NCBI GenBank assembly: GCA_031761405.1 | Contig: JASEVX010000095.1 | Location: 124,001 to 188,000, forward strand | Length of the DNA: 64,000 bases | Source of the DNA: Serripes groenlandicus | Lineage: Eukaryota > Mollusca > Bivalvia > Cardiida > Cardiidae | Direction: 5' to 3' | Part shown: positions 1 through 10,255 of the stretch, piece after piece | Layout of the letters: each line of letters begins with the position of its first letter | How positions within the stretch are numbered: the stretch's first letter is position 1 | Program-made: the position numbers and the translations under genes | Notes under the pieces: model-generated | What the model saw: only the letters and a program-made list of their open reading frames with translations | Told to the model about the DNA's origin: nothing | The model's database searches: none

Positions 1-965
1 TCACATCTGGTCATCAATGGCGTCTGCTAGTTGGTTTGGTAATGAATGGCGTGTGCGAGTTGGTCTTGATCACATCTGGTCATAAATGACGTCTGCTAGT
101 TGGTCTGGTCATCAATGTCGTTTGATAGTTGGTCTGGATAACATTTGGTCATCAATGTCGTTTGCTAGGTGGTCTAGTCATCAATGGCGTCTGCTAGTTA
201 GTCTGGATCACATCAGGTCATCAATGGCGTCTGCTAGTTAGTCTGGATAACATATGGTCATCAATGGCGTCTTCTAGTTGGTTTGGATCACATCTGCTCA
301 CATCTGCTCACATCTGCTCATCATCTGCTAGTTGGTCTGGTCATCAATGGCATCTGCTACTTGGTCTGAATCACATTTAGTCTTCACTGGCGTCTGGTAG
401 TAAGTCTGATCCTTACTGGCGTCTGCTAGTTGGTCTGAATCACATCTGGTCATTAATGTCGTCTGGTAGTTTGTCTTGATCACATTTTGGTCATCAATGG
501 CGTCTTGTAGTTGGTCTGGTCATTAATGTTGTCTAGTAGTAGGTCTGGTCATCAATGTCGTATGGTAGTTGGTCTGGATTACATTCGGTCATCAATGTCG
601 TCTGCTAGTTGGATTGGTCATTAATGTTGTCTAGTAGTTGGTCTGGTCATCAATGTCGTCTTGTTGTTGGTCTAGATTACATTCGGTCATCAATGTCGTC
701 TGCTAGTTGGATTGGTCATCAACGGCGTCTAGTTGTAGGTCTGGTCCTCACTAGCGTCTGATTGTTTGTCTGAATCACACCTGGTCATCAATGGTGTCTG
801 CTTGCTGGTCTTGATCACATCTGGTCACCAATGGCGTCTGCTAGTTGTCTGGTAATCACTGGCGTATGGTAGTTGATCTGGTCACCAATGTCGTCTGGTA
901 GTTGGTCTGGTCATCACTGGCGTCTGCTAGTTGGTCTGGATCACATCTAGTCATCAATGGCGTCA
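1..965. repeat. Degenerate minisatellite, about 27 and 40 bp units
   Basis: The motif CATCAATGGCGTCTGCTAG followed by TTGGTCTGG recurs throughout. It comes in a long form of about 40 bp that also carries ATCACATCTGGT, and a short form of about 27 bp without it. Monomers are diverged and mixed, so this is an old array. It runs off the left window edge. No coding role is suggested. Confidence 0.9.
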
Positions 966-1599
966 ATAGTACTCGAGCTCTCATCAATATGAACAATATG
1001 TGCAAGTTTGAAAACTGTGAACTGTGTCGTGTTAACAAAAAAGGTTTAAAAAATGGATGGACGGACGGACAGATGCACGGATGAACGCGAGGAACATTGC
1101 CATCCCATTAACTTTGGCCTTCGGCAAGTAGACCTAAAAAGAGAAGCGTAGGAAAGTAAGATCGAAAATACTCTTTGATTCATAATTCACTTTAATTAAG
1201 AGATAATTGCAGAAACGGTAGATGCTGTTTGTCTTCTGTACAGAAATTCGTACAATAAACTTATCTAAGAAATATTCATTAAATATAAGAAGATATGTTA
1301 TTATAAATGTTCGTCATTATGTTGTTTTTATAGTTAGAAACCGACTTGAGGGGAATTTTAGCGACATGAGGGGAATCGTTTATTCGCCTTTACTTAAGGC
1401 GAAGCACTTAGGGAGACAACTTTCTTAATCTGGGGTTTAGAGTGAAATTAGAAGGCCACGGAGTTATTTTATAAGGTGAAAAGGTGTGTAGTAAATTGAT
1501 TCTGTAAATAAACTTAATAGTTTTTAAAATATAGTTCTTAGAAATAAGTTCGCCCTAAGTTATCAAAAAATGGCATTTCCCCTTAATGTAGGATACATA

Positions 1600-1602
<3 letters not shown>
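966..1602. other. AT-rich non-coding stretch
   Basis: No gene or clear element is seen. A short GGACGGAC-rich tract near 1052-1080 resembles the tail of the bivalve element at 36056-37266. A short open frame at 1222-1428 has no recognisable motif and is treated as chance. Confidence 0.5.
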
Positions 1603-1665
<63 letters not shown>

Positions 1666-1764
1666 CAGAGAGAGAGAGAGATACAGAGAGAAAGAGGGGG
1701 AGAGAGAGAGAAATAGAGCGAGATAAAGAGAGAGACACACACACACACACACACACACAAAGAG

Positions 1765-1815
<51 letters not shown>

Positions 1816-1822
1816 GAGACAG

Positions 1823-1919
<97 letters not shown>

Positions 1920-1941
1920 TACAGACAGACAGACAGACATA

Positions 1942-1974
<33 letters not shown>

Positions 1975-1979
1975 AGATA
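1603..1979. repeat. Compound microsatellite (TA)n(GA)n(CA)n(GACA)n
   Basis: A TA run at about 1603-1634 passes into GA, then CA near 1736-1758, GA again, and GACA/CAGA near 1890-1940. Open frames on the minus strand (Leu/Ser repeats) are artefacts of the dinucleotide run. Confidence 0.98.
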
Positions 1980-2140
1980 ATACAATCTGCTTGACCATCG
2001 GTTAGTATAAGTAGTGCTGACATTTCCTTCGTCCCTAATGATTATATTATTATTTTATATGTTCGGTTATAGGGTTTGTCGATAAAGTGTCGTGTCAAAC
2101 TACACGTTGTATCTTCTTGGCAAGCCTTGTTCTACATCTC
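1977..2140. repeat. First copy of duplicated microsatellite spacer
   Basis: This segment (GATAATACAATCTGCTTGAC through CTACATCTCA) recurs almost unchanged at 2711-2877 and, more diverged, at 60927-61070. Each copy lies directly 3' of a GA microsatellite, so microsatellite plus spacer forms a tandem duplication of about 735 bp. Confidence 0.9.
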
Positions 2141-2354
2141 AGAGAGGAGAGAGAGAGAGAGAGTGGGAGAGAGAAAGAGCGACATAATGGGAGAGATATA
2201 GACATACAGACAGACAGAGAAAGAGATACATAGAGAGAGACAGAGAGACAAAGACAGAGAGACAGAGACAGAGACAGGGACAGATATATATATATATATA
2301 TAGAGAGAGAGATACAGAGAGAGAGGGGGAGAGAGAGATAGAGAGAGAGAGAGA

Positions 2355-2396
<42 letters not shown>

Positions 2397-2710
2397 CAGC
2401 GAGAGAGAGAGAGACATAGAGAGAGAGAGAGAGAGAGACAGAGAGAGACACAGAAAGAGAGACACAGAGACAGAGAGACAGAGACAGATAGAGACAGACA
2501 GAGACAGAGACATATACATACATACATAGACAGAGAGACAGAGACAGAGAGACAGAGACAGAGAGACAGAGACAGAGACAGACAGAGATAGAGGCAGAGA
2601 GAGAGACAGACAGAGATAGAGAGACACAAACAGACAGAGAAACAGAGAGACAGAGAGACAGAGAGACAGGGAGAAAGAGAGACAGAGAGACAGAGAGAGG
2701 AAGAAGGAGA
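2141..2710. repeat. GA/GACA compound microsatellite with short TA run
   Basis: Long GA and GACA tracts with a TA run at about 2284-2301. The position matches the microsatellite at 60410-60926 that precedes the second copy of the long direct repeat. Confidence 0.98.
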
Positions 2711-3399
2711 GATAATACAATCTGCTTGACTATCGGTTAGTATAAGTAGTGCTGACTTTTCCTTCGTCCTTACTGATTATGTTATTATTCTAATCTGTTC
2801 GGTTATAGGGTTAGCTGATAAAGTGTCGTGTCAAACTACAAGTTGTATCTTCTTGGCAAGCCTTGTTCTACATCTCACAAATCTTCCAGCCGAAAAAGAA
2901 GACGCTTGTTCAGCGATAAGACCATATGTGTGTTTAATTGTAAACAAGCAGATGATTTCATAAAATAAAACAAGATATACTCGTAAGCCCTTAAACCACT
3001 TACCTCACAATGAAATCCTTTGATCAGCGCGGAATGTCACCAAGGAGACTGCATTTAGGTGTGCGTAACAGGCAAGATCCACCAGACCAGCCTATGCTTT
3101 ATCGCCTTCTGGTCTACAAAATAATTATATTGTATCAGCCTATAGACATTCATGATATTTTTAATGTGTCTTGCTAAATGTTATTACCACTAGGATGCAT
3201 ATGGCGAGTGCAATCTTAAAACGTTCTTGCTATTACAGATCTATTTTGCAAGAGTCCTAACTCTGATGACACAACGGACATAGTGTTATTTACCCTTCCA
3301 ACATGCATAAATATGCCGTAGACGATTGCCGTAAACGATTCCAAATCATCTTGCGAAAACTATGGAATTTATATAAAAGGTTAGTTTTAGATGAGTGTT

Positions 3400-3466
3400 G
3401 AAAACATTGTGGAAAGTGGAGAAATTACTCATGATGAGCAATTTTTCCTTTTGCAACAATGTTTGC
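3400..3466. mobile_element. Hairpin core of palindromic MITE
   Basis: GAAAACATTGTGG and GAGAAATTACTCAT face ATGAGCAATTTTTCC and TTGCAACAATGTTTGC in inverted order with almost no loop. The same hairpin recurs across the window, with a counterpart at about 61595-61660. Confidence 0.7.
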
Positions 3467-3675
3467 AAACACTACATATTTATTAATATTAATGAGCAGG
3501 TGCTCGTTTTGTCTTTGACATCACTTTCAGTTATAATTACAAACAACTTTTGAGGCTACAATTGTGTCGAAAGATGCATCTTAGACTAACTTACATGTAG
3601 ACGGGCAGTAAATGTTGTTAGGGACGGATGTGTGGATGATGAAGCTCGCCTGACTCTTCACTGTATTTAGTTGTA

Positions 3676-3741
3676 TTAATCCTTTCCCATTTCGTCTGCT
3701 GTTATTGCGTCATAATGCGTCTACAGGTGGGAAAGGGTTAA
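3676..3741. mobile_element. Minimal TTAA-flanked MITE derivative
   Basis: The segment starts TTAATCCTTTCCC and ends GGGAAAGGGTTAA, with GTCTGCTG between. It looks like the two ends of the hairpin MITE with the central palindrome deleted. In the right long-repeat copy the matching position (61868-62065) still has the hairpin. Confidence 0.6.
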
Positions 3742-3831
3742 GACACCAAATCGGCTGACACTATTCAAGTACTATAACGAGTTGCATCCGTTTCACCAGC
3801 TTTAACTCGTTTACCACTTACAATAAATACG

Positions 3832-4027
3832 CAGCAGACGACTTTGAAAATATATGAAAACAATGTGGAAATTCTCTTTAAACGATACCATAGTTATTAT
3901 ATATACTTAAAACATTGTGGCAAATGGAAAATTGGATTAATATGAGAAATGTATCCTTTGGTCGCATTGTTTCTAAATGTTGTCTGTTGCAGAGACGTCA
4001 GAAAGCGTCTGTGTGAGGGAAAGGGTT
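3832..4027. mobile_element. Diverged hairpin MITE copy
   Basis: AGCAGACGACTTTGAAAA at the left and GTCTGTTGCAGAGACGTCAG with GGGAAAGGG at the right enclose a decayed palindrome. A counterpart lies at 62155-62352. Confidence 0.55.
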
Positions 4028-4514
4028 TTACTGTATGCTATTTATCTCATAGTAAAAATAGAGTTGGCTGTTTATTTAACTAAACATGTATCACTTGTCA
4101 TTTCTATGTTTTTTATCAGCTCCCCTTGTACACCAGTTACTAGTTATTTGATTAAAATATTACGTGGAGAAACAAAATAATTCAAAATTCTACATTTTGT
4201 AACCAAAAAAACCTTTGAAGTTACATGTGCCACATTTACAAAACGTACATATTCTGAAATCGTAATCCTATACTAAAGCAACAGATAACCCAAAAACTGA
4301 AACGTATATTTAATTTGAAAAATGACTAGTTTAAAACACCCAGGTATAGGGATTTTAGAATCTTAACAATTTTACAAAAAATAGACTGACATTATGAAAT
4401 AGGATAGAAAATTGTCAATCAAAGCGCCGAAGGCACACTAGTGACGATTATGTAAAAGATCTTGCAATGTTTACCTCGGTGTAGGCCTTAACATTTTTAG
4501 AAAAAATACTATTT

Positions 4515-4735
4515 TGCCAATTGGTGGGGAAAGAATGCCGCTAGGCATAACGATTGTTTTCAATCATCGGAAAAAATGGGATGGCCAAGCCGGGATTCGA
4601 CCGTAGGACCCCCTAAGCCCAATGGAGTGATAGACTTTAGAAAAAACTTTTAGGACACCCTAGAAACTGCCTTCATTTTTTCCGATGATTGACAGAATTC
4701 ATTATGACTAGTGTCATTCGTCTTTCACCAATAGG
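4515..4735. mobile_element. Head-to-head SINE fragments (inverted pair)
   Basis: A minus-strand SINE head with a tRNA-like B-box (GGGATTCGACC on the plus strand) and the start of its body lies at about 4515-4625. It is followed by a plus-strand SINE body from about 4672. The arms CAATCATCGGAAAAAATG and CATTTTTTCCGATGATTG pair across about 90 bp. The plus-strand half runs directly into the 74-bp satellite. Confidence 0.65.
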
Positions 4736-5975
4736 CTAAATAGTCTGTATGGGAAGAATGTTGTGTCGAGTACGTGTGCGAGGAGGCCTGGTAACACACG
4801 TTAGGTGACATAAGTAGTCTATATGGGAATAATGTTGTGTAGAGTACTTGTGTGAGAAGGCCTGGTAACACACGTTAGGTGACATAAATAGTCTATATGG
4901 GAAGAATGTTGTGTAGAGTACTTGTGTGAGAAGGCCTGGTAACACACGTTAGGTGCAATAAATAGTCTTTATGGGAAGAATGGTGTGTAGAGTACGTGTG
5001 CGAGAAGGCCTGGTAACACACGTTAGGTGACATAAATAGTCTATATGGGAAGAATGGTGTGTAGAGTACTTGTGCAAGAAGGCCTGGTAACACACGTTAG
5101 GTGACATACATATTATATATGGGAAGAATGGTGTGTAGAGTACTTGTGTGAGAAGGCCTGGTAACACACGTTAGGTGACATAAATAGTCTGTATGGGAAG
5201 AATGGTGTGTAGAGTACTTGTGCGAGAAGGCCTGGTAACACACGTTAGGTGACATAAATAGTATATATGGGAAGAATGGTGTGTAGAGTACTTGTGCGAG
5301 AAGGCCTGGTAACACACGTTAGGTGACATAAATAGTATATATGGGAAGACTGGTGTGTAGAGTACTTGTGCGAGAAGGCCTGGTAACACACGTTAGGTGA
5401 CATAAATAGTCTGTATGGAAAGAATGGTGTGTAGAGTACTTGTGCCAGAAGGCCTGGTAACACACGTTAGGTGACATAAATAGTCTATATGGGAAGAATG
5501 GTGTGTAGAATACTTGTGCGAGAAGGCCTGGTAACACACGTTAGGTGACATAAATAGTCTACATGGGAAGAATGATGTGTAGAGTACTTGTGTGAGAAGA
5601 CCTAGTAACACACGTTAGGTGACATAAATTGTCTGTATGGGAAGAATAATGTGTAGAGTACTTGTGTGAGAAGGCCTGGTAACACACGTTAGGTGACATA
5701 AATAGTCTTTATGGGAAGAATGGTGTGTAGAGTACGTGTGCGAGAAGGCCTTGTAACACACGTTAGGTGACATAAATAGTCTATATGGGAAGAATGGTGT
5801 GTAGAGTACATGTGTAAGAAGGCCTGGTAACACACGTTAGGTGACATAAATAGTCTATATGAGAAGAATGATGTGTAGAGTACTTGTGTGTGAAGACCTA
5901 GTAACACACGTTAGGTGACATAAATAGTCTATATGAGAAGAATGATGTGTAGAGTACTTGTGTGAGAAGACCTAA
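4736..5975. repeat. 74-bp satellite derived from a SINE body, about 17 copies
   Basis: The monomer contains AGTCTATATGGGAAGAATG, GTGTAGAGTACTTGTG, AGAAGGCCTGGTAACACACG and TTAGGTGACATAAAT. The first part matches the body of the full SINEs at 21087 and 31085 (AACAGTCTAT, GTGTTG..GTACTGGT, AGGAAACACATGAGTAGGTGA). Monomers are highly similar and keep a constant 74-bp step, so expansion was fairly recent. Minus-strand open frames are by-products. Confidence 0.9.
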
Positions 5976-6085
5976 GAATTTCTTTTTTTTAATATATAAA
6001 CTTTAGAAAAGTAATACACGGATTTATCTCAAGTCCGTTTCGAGTAATAAACATTTCACTAGTACTTAAAATACAGGTGTTTCAG

Positions 6086-6275
6086 GAAGCTGTGGCTATT
6101 CGTGAATCCGTCCCGGAGGAATATTATAAGCCTTTTATAACTATCCCATGTTGGATCATATGCTCCAGGAATTCATCAAACGATTTACCTCACTTCAGCA
6201 GCGGGCTACTATGACATTCGTACAGTTACCGCCAGTTGATATAGCACTTATCGACGAGTCGGTAAACTTTATAAG
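6086..6275 (+). pseudogene. hAT-transposase-like exon, frameshifted
   Basis: A splice acceptor (GTGTTTCAG) precedes 6086 and a good donor (AAG|GTAAGA) follows 6275. The first frame reads EAVAIRESVPEEYYK. After a frame change the reading continues as DHMLQEF, KRFTSLQQRATMTFVQLP and ESVNFIR. The pattern YY..., LDHMLQEF..RFTSLQ resembles the core of hAT-type transposases of the DUF4371 and 52-kDa-repressor-like group that are abundant in bivalves. The frame break marks it as non-functional. The same exon start reappears at 63963-64000 at the right window edge. This could instead be an exon of a domesticated hAT-derived gene, and the family call is by eye. Confidence 0.5.
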
Positions 6276-6386
6276 GTAAGACCTGCCATCGGACGATACA
6301 CGCCAGGTGTAAATCGAGAGCTTGAGGAATAAATTGCATCATTCTTCAGATTATCCAGTCGCTAACCACAGAAGGTAACAATCTAA

Positions 6387-6665
6387 CACACAGTTTATCA
6401 CACAAGTGTCAGAGTAACAGTACTACGAGCTGCCCTAGAAAAAAAGGGAGGACTGAATAAGAAGAAGAAGAAAAGGAGAGGGCAGAAACCACAAGAGAGG
6501 GAAAGTGGCAATGAAGTGAATGAGACCATGCCTCTCCTCTTCAGCCAACAATGCACCAAGAACAAAGTTGTAGCGGTAGCGTTCAAACACAAACATCCCC
6601 CTCAACCGGCCGTGCAGGTGCCTGCAAGCGCTGTGGAGGTGCATTTATCAACGTCATTCTCGTAA
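6387..6665 (+). CDS. Unrecognised open frame, possible exon
   Basis: An open frame of about 92 codons runs from the stop at 6384 to TAA at 6663, with an internal ATG at 6528. It encodes a lysine/arginine tract (KKKKKRRG, possible nuclear signal) and then a segment rich in V, A, P and H. A donor-like C|GTAAGA at 6661-6667 falls just at its end and an acceptor-like CACACAG at 6387-6393 lies at its start, so it may be an exon of the same decayed hAT-related gene as 6086-6275. I recognise no domain. Confidence 0.25.
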   Translation, partial: HTVYHTSVRVTVLRAALEKKGGLNKKKKKRRGQKPQERESGNEVNETMPLLFSQQCTKNKVVAVAFKHKHPPQPAVQVPASAVEVHLSTSFS

Positions 6666-7060
6666 GAATGTTTGTCGTAATTATATCTAAGTCAAGTTTG
6701 AATATGGCTCATATTGGGTCAGAAAATAAGTCACTAGGCATTTGAAGGGAAATCTTTTTAACACTCTGGAGTTGAAACTGTTCAGAATGTTTGTCTTGAT
6801 GATATGTAGGCCAAGTTCGAATATTGGTTATGTCTGTTCAAAACACGATCTCTAGGCCACATTGAAGGAAAATCTTGTCAACACTGTAGAAGCCACATTT
6901 TTAAAACTTTGATCAGAATATTTATCCTTATGATATAAAGGCCAAGTTCGAATACGGGTCATGCCGGGTTAAAAACTAGATAACTAGACCAAATTGAAGG
7001 AAAATCTTGCTACTGCTCTTGAGGACCCTTTATTTGTGTCAGAATGTTTGTATTGATGGT
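6655..7060 (-). repeat. Bivalve-type dispersed tandem repeat, about 125-bp units, about 3 copies
   Basis: Units contain GGCCAAGTTCGAATA, GGGTCA and AATTGAAGGAAAATCTTG. The reverse complement matches the arrays at 35640-36050 and 37266-37720 (AAGATTTTCCTTCAATTTGG, TTTGACC, GGTCTAGATATCAT). Confidence 0.75.
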
Positions 7061-7879
7061 ATCTATTATATTCGTAAAGAATTTAGAATTATGGAATCTG
7101 AAGCACTTTGGAAAGTTTCAATTAACACCAATATGCTATATCAAACAACATTTTTAAATCAGTGAGTTATTTTTTTCGGAAGATATTAAATGAGCGCGTC
7201 CTCGGAAAGATGTACAAGATGTTTTTTGAAAACAGTGCGATTATATTTCGCAACTAATTATACTTGTTTTTAGCCTCCCTAAAGTGCTCTTCGTTGATTT
7301 CCGTATCGGGTCCTTGGTGATCGGTATTGTTCGTGGGCTTGACTACTCTAAACAAACACCGACCTTGTACGTAAATCGCCGAGTCTTTCAGGGGTGCATG
7401 TTTTCAACATTAAACACTTATACTAACCCTTTCCCAAAGAAGACCAACGTGAAGCAGACGACATTTAAAACAGCTCGGCAAAACTAAGGAAAGAATAAAT
7501 ATAAATTAATGAAAAGAGTTAAAAGGAATGTGTGAATAAGATAAATTACTCATTATGAACAATTTCTCATTTTTGTCTCCATATCGTTTAAGGTCGTCTT
7601 CTGTGATTCCTTCAAAATGCGTGCGCACATGAACAAGTTAATGACATAAGACATACTTTCATATCCATAATAAACTCAATAATAATCGAGTCTGTCCCCG
7701 ATACAATGTACAATTGTGTTTGTGTGCTGTATGTAGAACCAGATCATCCTTATCTTCGTAAGCCATGGGTAATTTGTCCATTTCTGATACTTAAGAGAAT
7801 GATTATGTACGAAAGAGCCTTGACTATCGAAGTAAGATCAAACCGGACATCTGCTCTGTTTTGTCGGTATCTACATGAG
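7061..7879. other. Non-coding stretch with a decayed MITE
   Basis: No gene is seen. About 7429-7620 holds AACCCTTTCCC, AAGCAGACGAC, CTCATTATGAACAATTTCTC and GGTCGTCTTCT, a worn copy of the hairpin MITE. Short open frames here carry no motif. Confidence 0.5.
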
Positions 7880-8126
7880 TTAACCCTTTCCCACAGATAT
7901 CCGTTTTTAGTCGCCTCTGCAGCAGACGATTTTTGAAAACATCGTGGCAAAGGTGAATTACTCATGATGAGCAATTTCACCATTTGTAACAATGTTTTCA
8001 ACTCTATTTTTAAACAATTAAAATTTCATTAATAGAGATTAAAATGTCATTAATAGAGATCTTTCAAATTTGTAATAAAATGCTTTCAAAGAGGCTACAT
8101 ATTTGATGTGTGTGGGAAAAGGTTAG
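7880..8126. mobile_element. Near-complete palindromic TTAA MITE
   Basis: It begins TTAACCCTTTCCCACA and ends TGTGGGAAAAGGTTAG. CTGCAGCAGACGA precedes a 65-bp near-perfect hairpin at 7935-7999, with arms GAAAACATCGTGGCAAAGG and ATGAGCAATTTCACC. TTAA target sites and CCC-starting inverted ends are typical of piggyBac-type elements. That assignment is inference, and no transposase is present. Confidence 0.7.
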
Positions 8127-8403
8127 TTTCTAACAAGCTTTTTGAAGTAGTATGTTGGGTAATATGTGAGCAATGTGTATCGTGACCGAAGTATGCAAAG
8201 TATACAGGGCTGACCTGTAATATGTTAAGTAATATGTTAGCAATGTGTATCTTGATCAAAATATACAGAGTAATCAGGGCTGATCTGGATATATACTAGT
8301 CACAACGATATACGTGTGCCTTTTCCCACGATGGTGCTCGTTTGTCAAACCAAAGGAATCCGCCGTGGTCGTGTGGTTAGCGTCGGGGGATTTTTAGTTT
8401 AAA
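8127..8403. other. Non-coding stretch with a SINE head fragment
   Basis: Two similar 60-bp segments (AATATGTGAGCAATGTGTATC at 8161 and AATATGTTAGCAATGTGTATC at 8221) form a small duplication. At about 8350-8395 CCGTGGTCGTGTGGTTAGCG looks like the A-box half of a tRNA-derived SINE, cut off where the 40-bp satellite begins. Confidence 0.45.
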
Positions 8404-9229
8404 CATATTTTATTGCCATATACAATTATTTAACATTATACATTTTATAGGTACATCATATACTATTATTTAACATTATACATGTTACAGGTATATCATA
8501 TACTATTATTTAACATTATACATTTTACAGGTACATCATATACTATTATTTAACATTATACATTTTACAGGTATATCATATACAATTATTTAACATTATA
8601 CATTTTACAGATATTTCATATACTATTATTTAACATTATACATTTTACAGGTATATCATATACTATTATTTAACATTATACATGTTACATGTATATCATA
8701 TACTATTATTTAACATTATACATGTTACAGGTATATCATATACAATTATTTAACATTATACATGTTACAGGTATATCATATACAATTATTTAACATTATA
8801 CATTTTACAGGTATATCATATACAATTATTTAACATTATACATTTTACAGGTATATCATATACAATTATTTAACATTATACATTTTACAGGTATATCATA
8901 TACTATTATTTAACATTATACATTTTACAGGTATATCATATACTATTATTTAACATTATACATGTTGCAGGTATATCATATACTATTATTTAACATTATA
9001 CATGTTACAGGTATATCATATACAATTATTTAACATTATACATGTCACAGGTATATCATATACAATTATTTAACATTATACATTTTACAGGTATATCATA
9101 TACTATTATTTAACATTATACATTTTACAGGTATATCATATACTATTATTTAACATTATACATTTTACAGGTATATCATATACTATTATTTAACATTATA
9201 CATGTTACAGGTATATCATATACTATTAT
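8404..9229. repeat. 40-bp satellite, about 20.6 copies, no indels
   Basis: Each unit reads TACTATTATT, TAACATTATA, CATTTTACAG, GTATATCATA with exact 40-bp phase from end to end. Variation is nearly limited to a few positions (TACTATT/TACAATT, CATTTT/CATGTT). There are no unique spacers, so it is not a CRISPR array. Confidence 0.97.
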
Positions 9230-9778
9230 AGGCAAAAGGGTCTGGCCACAAGTTCTCACAATATTAGATACGGCCATTCCCCTTTAACTATATTTTACAA
9301 TTATAAAGATGCTTTGATATATTGAAGTTAACATTATGACAGCTAAGTATGAGTGGTAACAAATATGATGAACATAATTTAGATTACATATTGACAATAT
9401 ATAATGAAATATCCGAGTACAGATGCACAAACAGTGACGTTTGAGTATGCGGTATATGGTTTCTATATAGTTTAAGTAGAAATGTGTGTAAGTATTCAAC
9501 TGTTGCTATATACTTGTTTTATAAATAGAAACAACTACCGTACATTCAAGAATTTGATCATTATGGATGTAAATGCTGATCTCGATCGCCTTGATCGCGT
9601 TTACATTGATATTTATTTACATATATGTATATATACATTTTTTTTAACACAAAGTAAACACGTTTAAAAAAAATAGCAGACGACTGATTGTACAGTATAT
9701 ATTACGTTTTGGGACTGTACGCATATTGTGATTCTTTGATTACGTATTATATTGCTACTTCTGTACTGTTTGTGACTG
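9230..9778. other. AT-rich non-coding stretch
   Basis: No gene or recognised repeat is seen. Two short open frames (9284-9499 minus, 9482-9667 plus) have low-complexity composition and no motif. Confidence 0.5.
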
Positions 9779-9945
9779 CACTTCTTGGTGCTCAGGGCTG
9801 CGGGGTAAGCATTACGACTGACTGGCTTGTGTCATAATAAATGGAGCAGACGTACTTGCAACTTACTCAGGAAACGACGCGATATAACTGACAAAATGTT
9901 GATAGTGACGTTAAACACAAAACACTAATAAACAAACAAACCAAC
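9779..9945 (+). mobile_element. tRNA-derived SINE (second family), 3' part
   Basis: CTCAGGGCTGCGGGGTAAGC, ACTTACTCAGGAAACG, GATATAACTGACAAAATG and a tail of AACAAACAAACC match the reverse complement of the copies at 17300, 43080 and 58798. The tRNA-like head is missing. Confidence 0.65.
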
Positions 9946-10079
9946 ACAATATTGTACATACATCGGATCACCATCAAATCGATTGAAAACTTATACCTGA
10001 TAACATAATTATACTGATCAAATTCGACAAAGTTGCAGCGAACGCCTTTGTAAAAATATCTGGGCAAATATGTTGACAG

Positions 10080-10255
10080 TTTGTATAATTAAATGTTTTG
10101 AAAAATTGATAAAGTTGGAAAAGTTGTGGTAAAAAAATAAATTCCTCATTATGAGTAATTTCATATTTTGCAATAACGTTTTCAAAATTAGTTTGATGCT
10201 GATGCGTCAGAAATGTCTACATAAAGGAATGGGTTAAACCAGGGTCAACACTCGA
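10080..10255. mobile_element. Hairpin MITE whose right end seeds a satellite
   Basis: A worn palindrome (CTCATTATGAGTAATTTC, AATAACGTTTTC) is followed by TGATGCGTCAGAAATGTCTA and GGAATGGGTTAA, the MITE right end. The same block occurs again at about 10378-10500, so a duplication of about 250 bp happened before or during growth of the array. Confidence 0.65.

Larger units (their letters stand above)
2711..6121 (+). repeat. Long direct repeat, left copy
   Basis: This block aligns by eye with 60927-64000 in the same order and orientation: spacer, tract near 2880-3400, hairpin MITE near 3400, TTAA-flanked short element near 3676-3741, tract 3742-4510, inverted SINE pair, SINE-derived satellite, and the start of a hAT-like exon. 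This copy has about 1.2 kb of 74-bp satellite where the other has about 240 bp of 54-bp units. It also lacks about 500 bp present at 63320-63840. It holds no intact gene. Confidence 0.9.

Noticed and set aside
1555..2720. Long Leu/Ser-repeat open frames on the minus strand (also 60347-60934)
   Set aside because: They are translations of GA/GACA microsatellites in every frame, with no gene context.
4736..5907. Series of 60-72 residue minus-strand frames starting MLPGLL
   Set aside because: They are the same stretch of the 74-bp satellite read repeatedly, each ending at the next stop.
8404..9229. Regular 40-bp repeats as a CRISPR array
   Set aside because: There are no unique spacers, the whole unit repeats head to tail, and the genome is eukaryotic.
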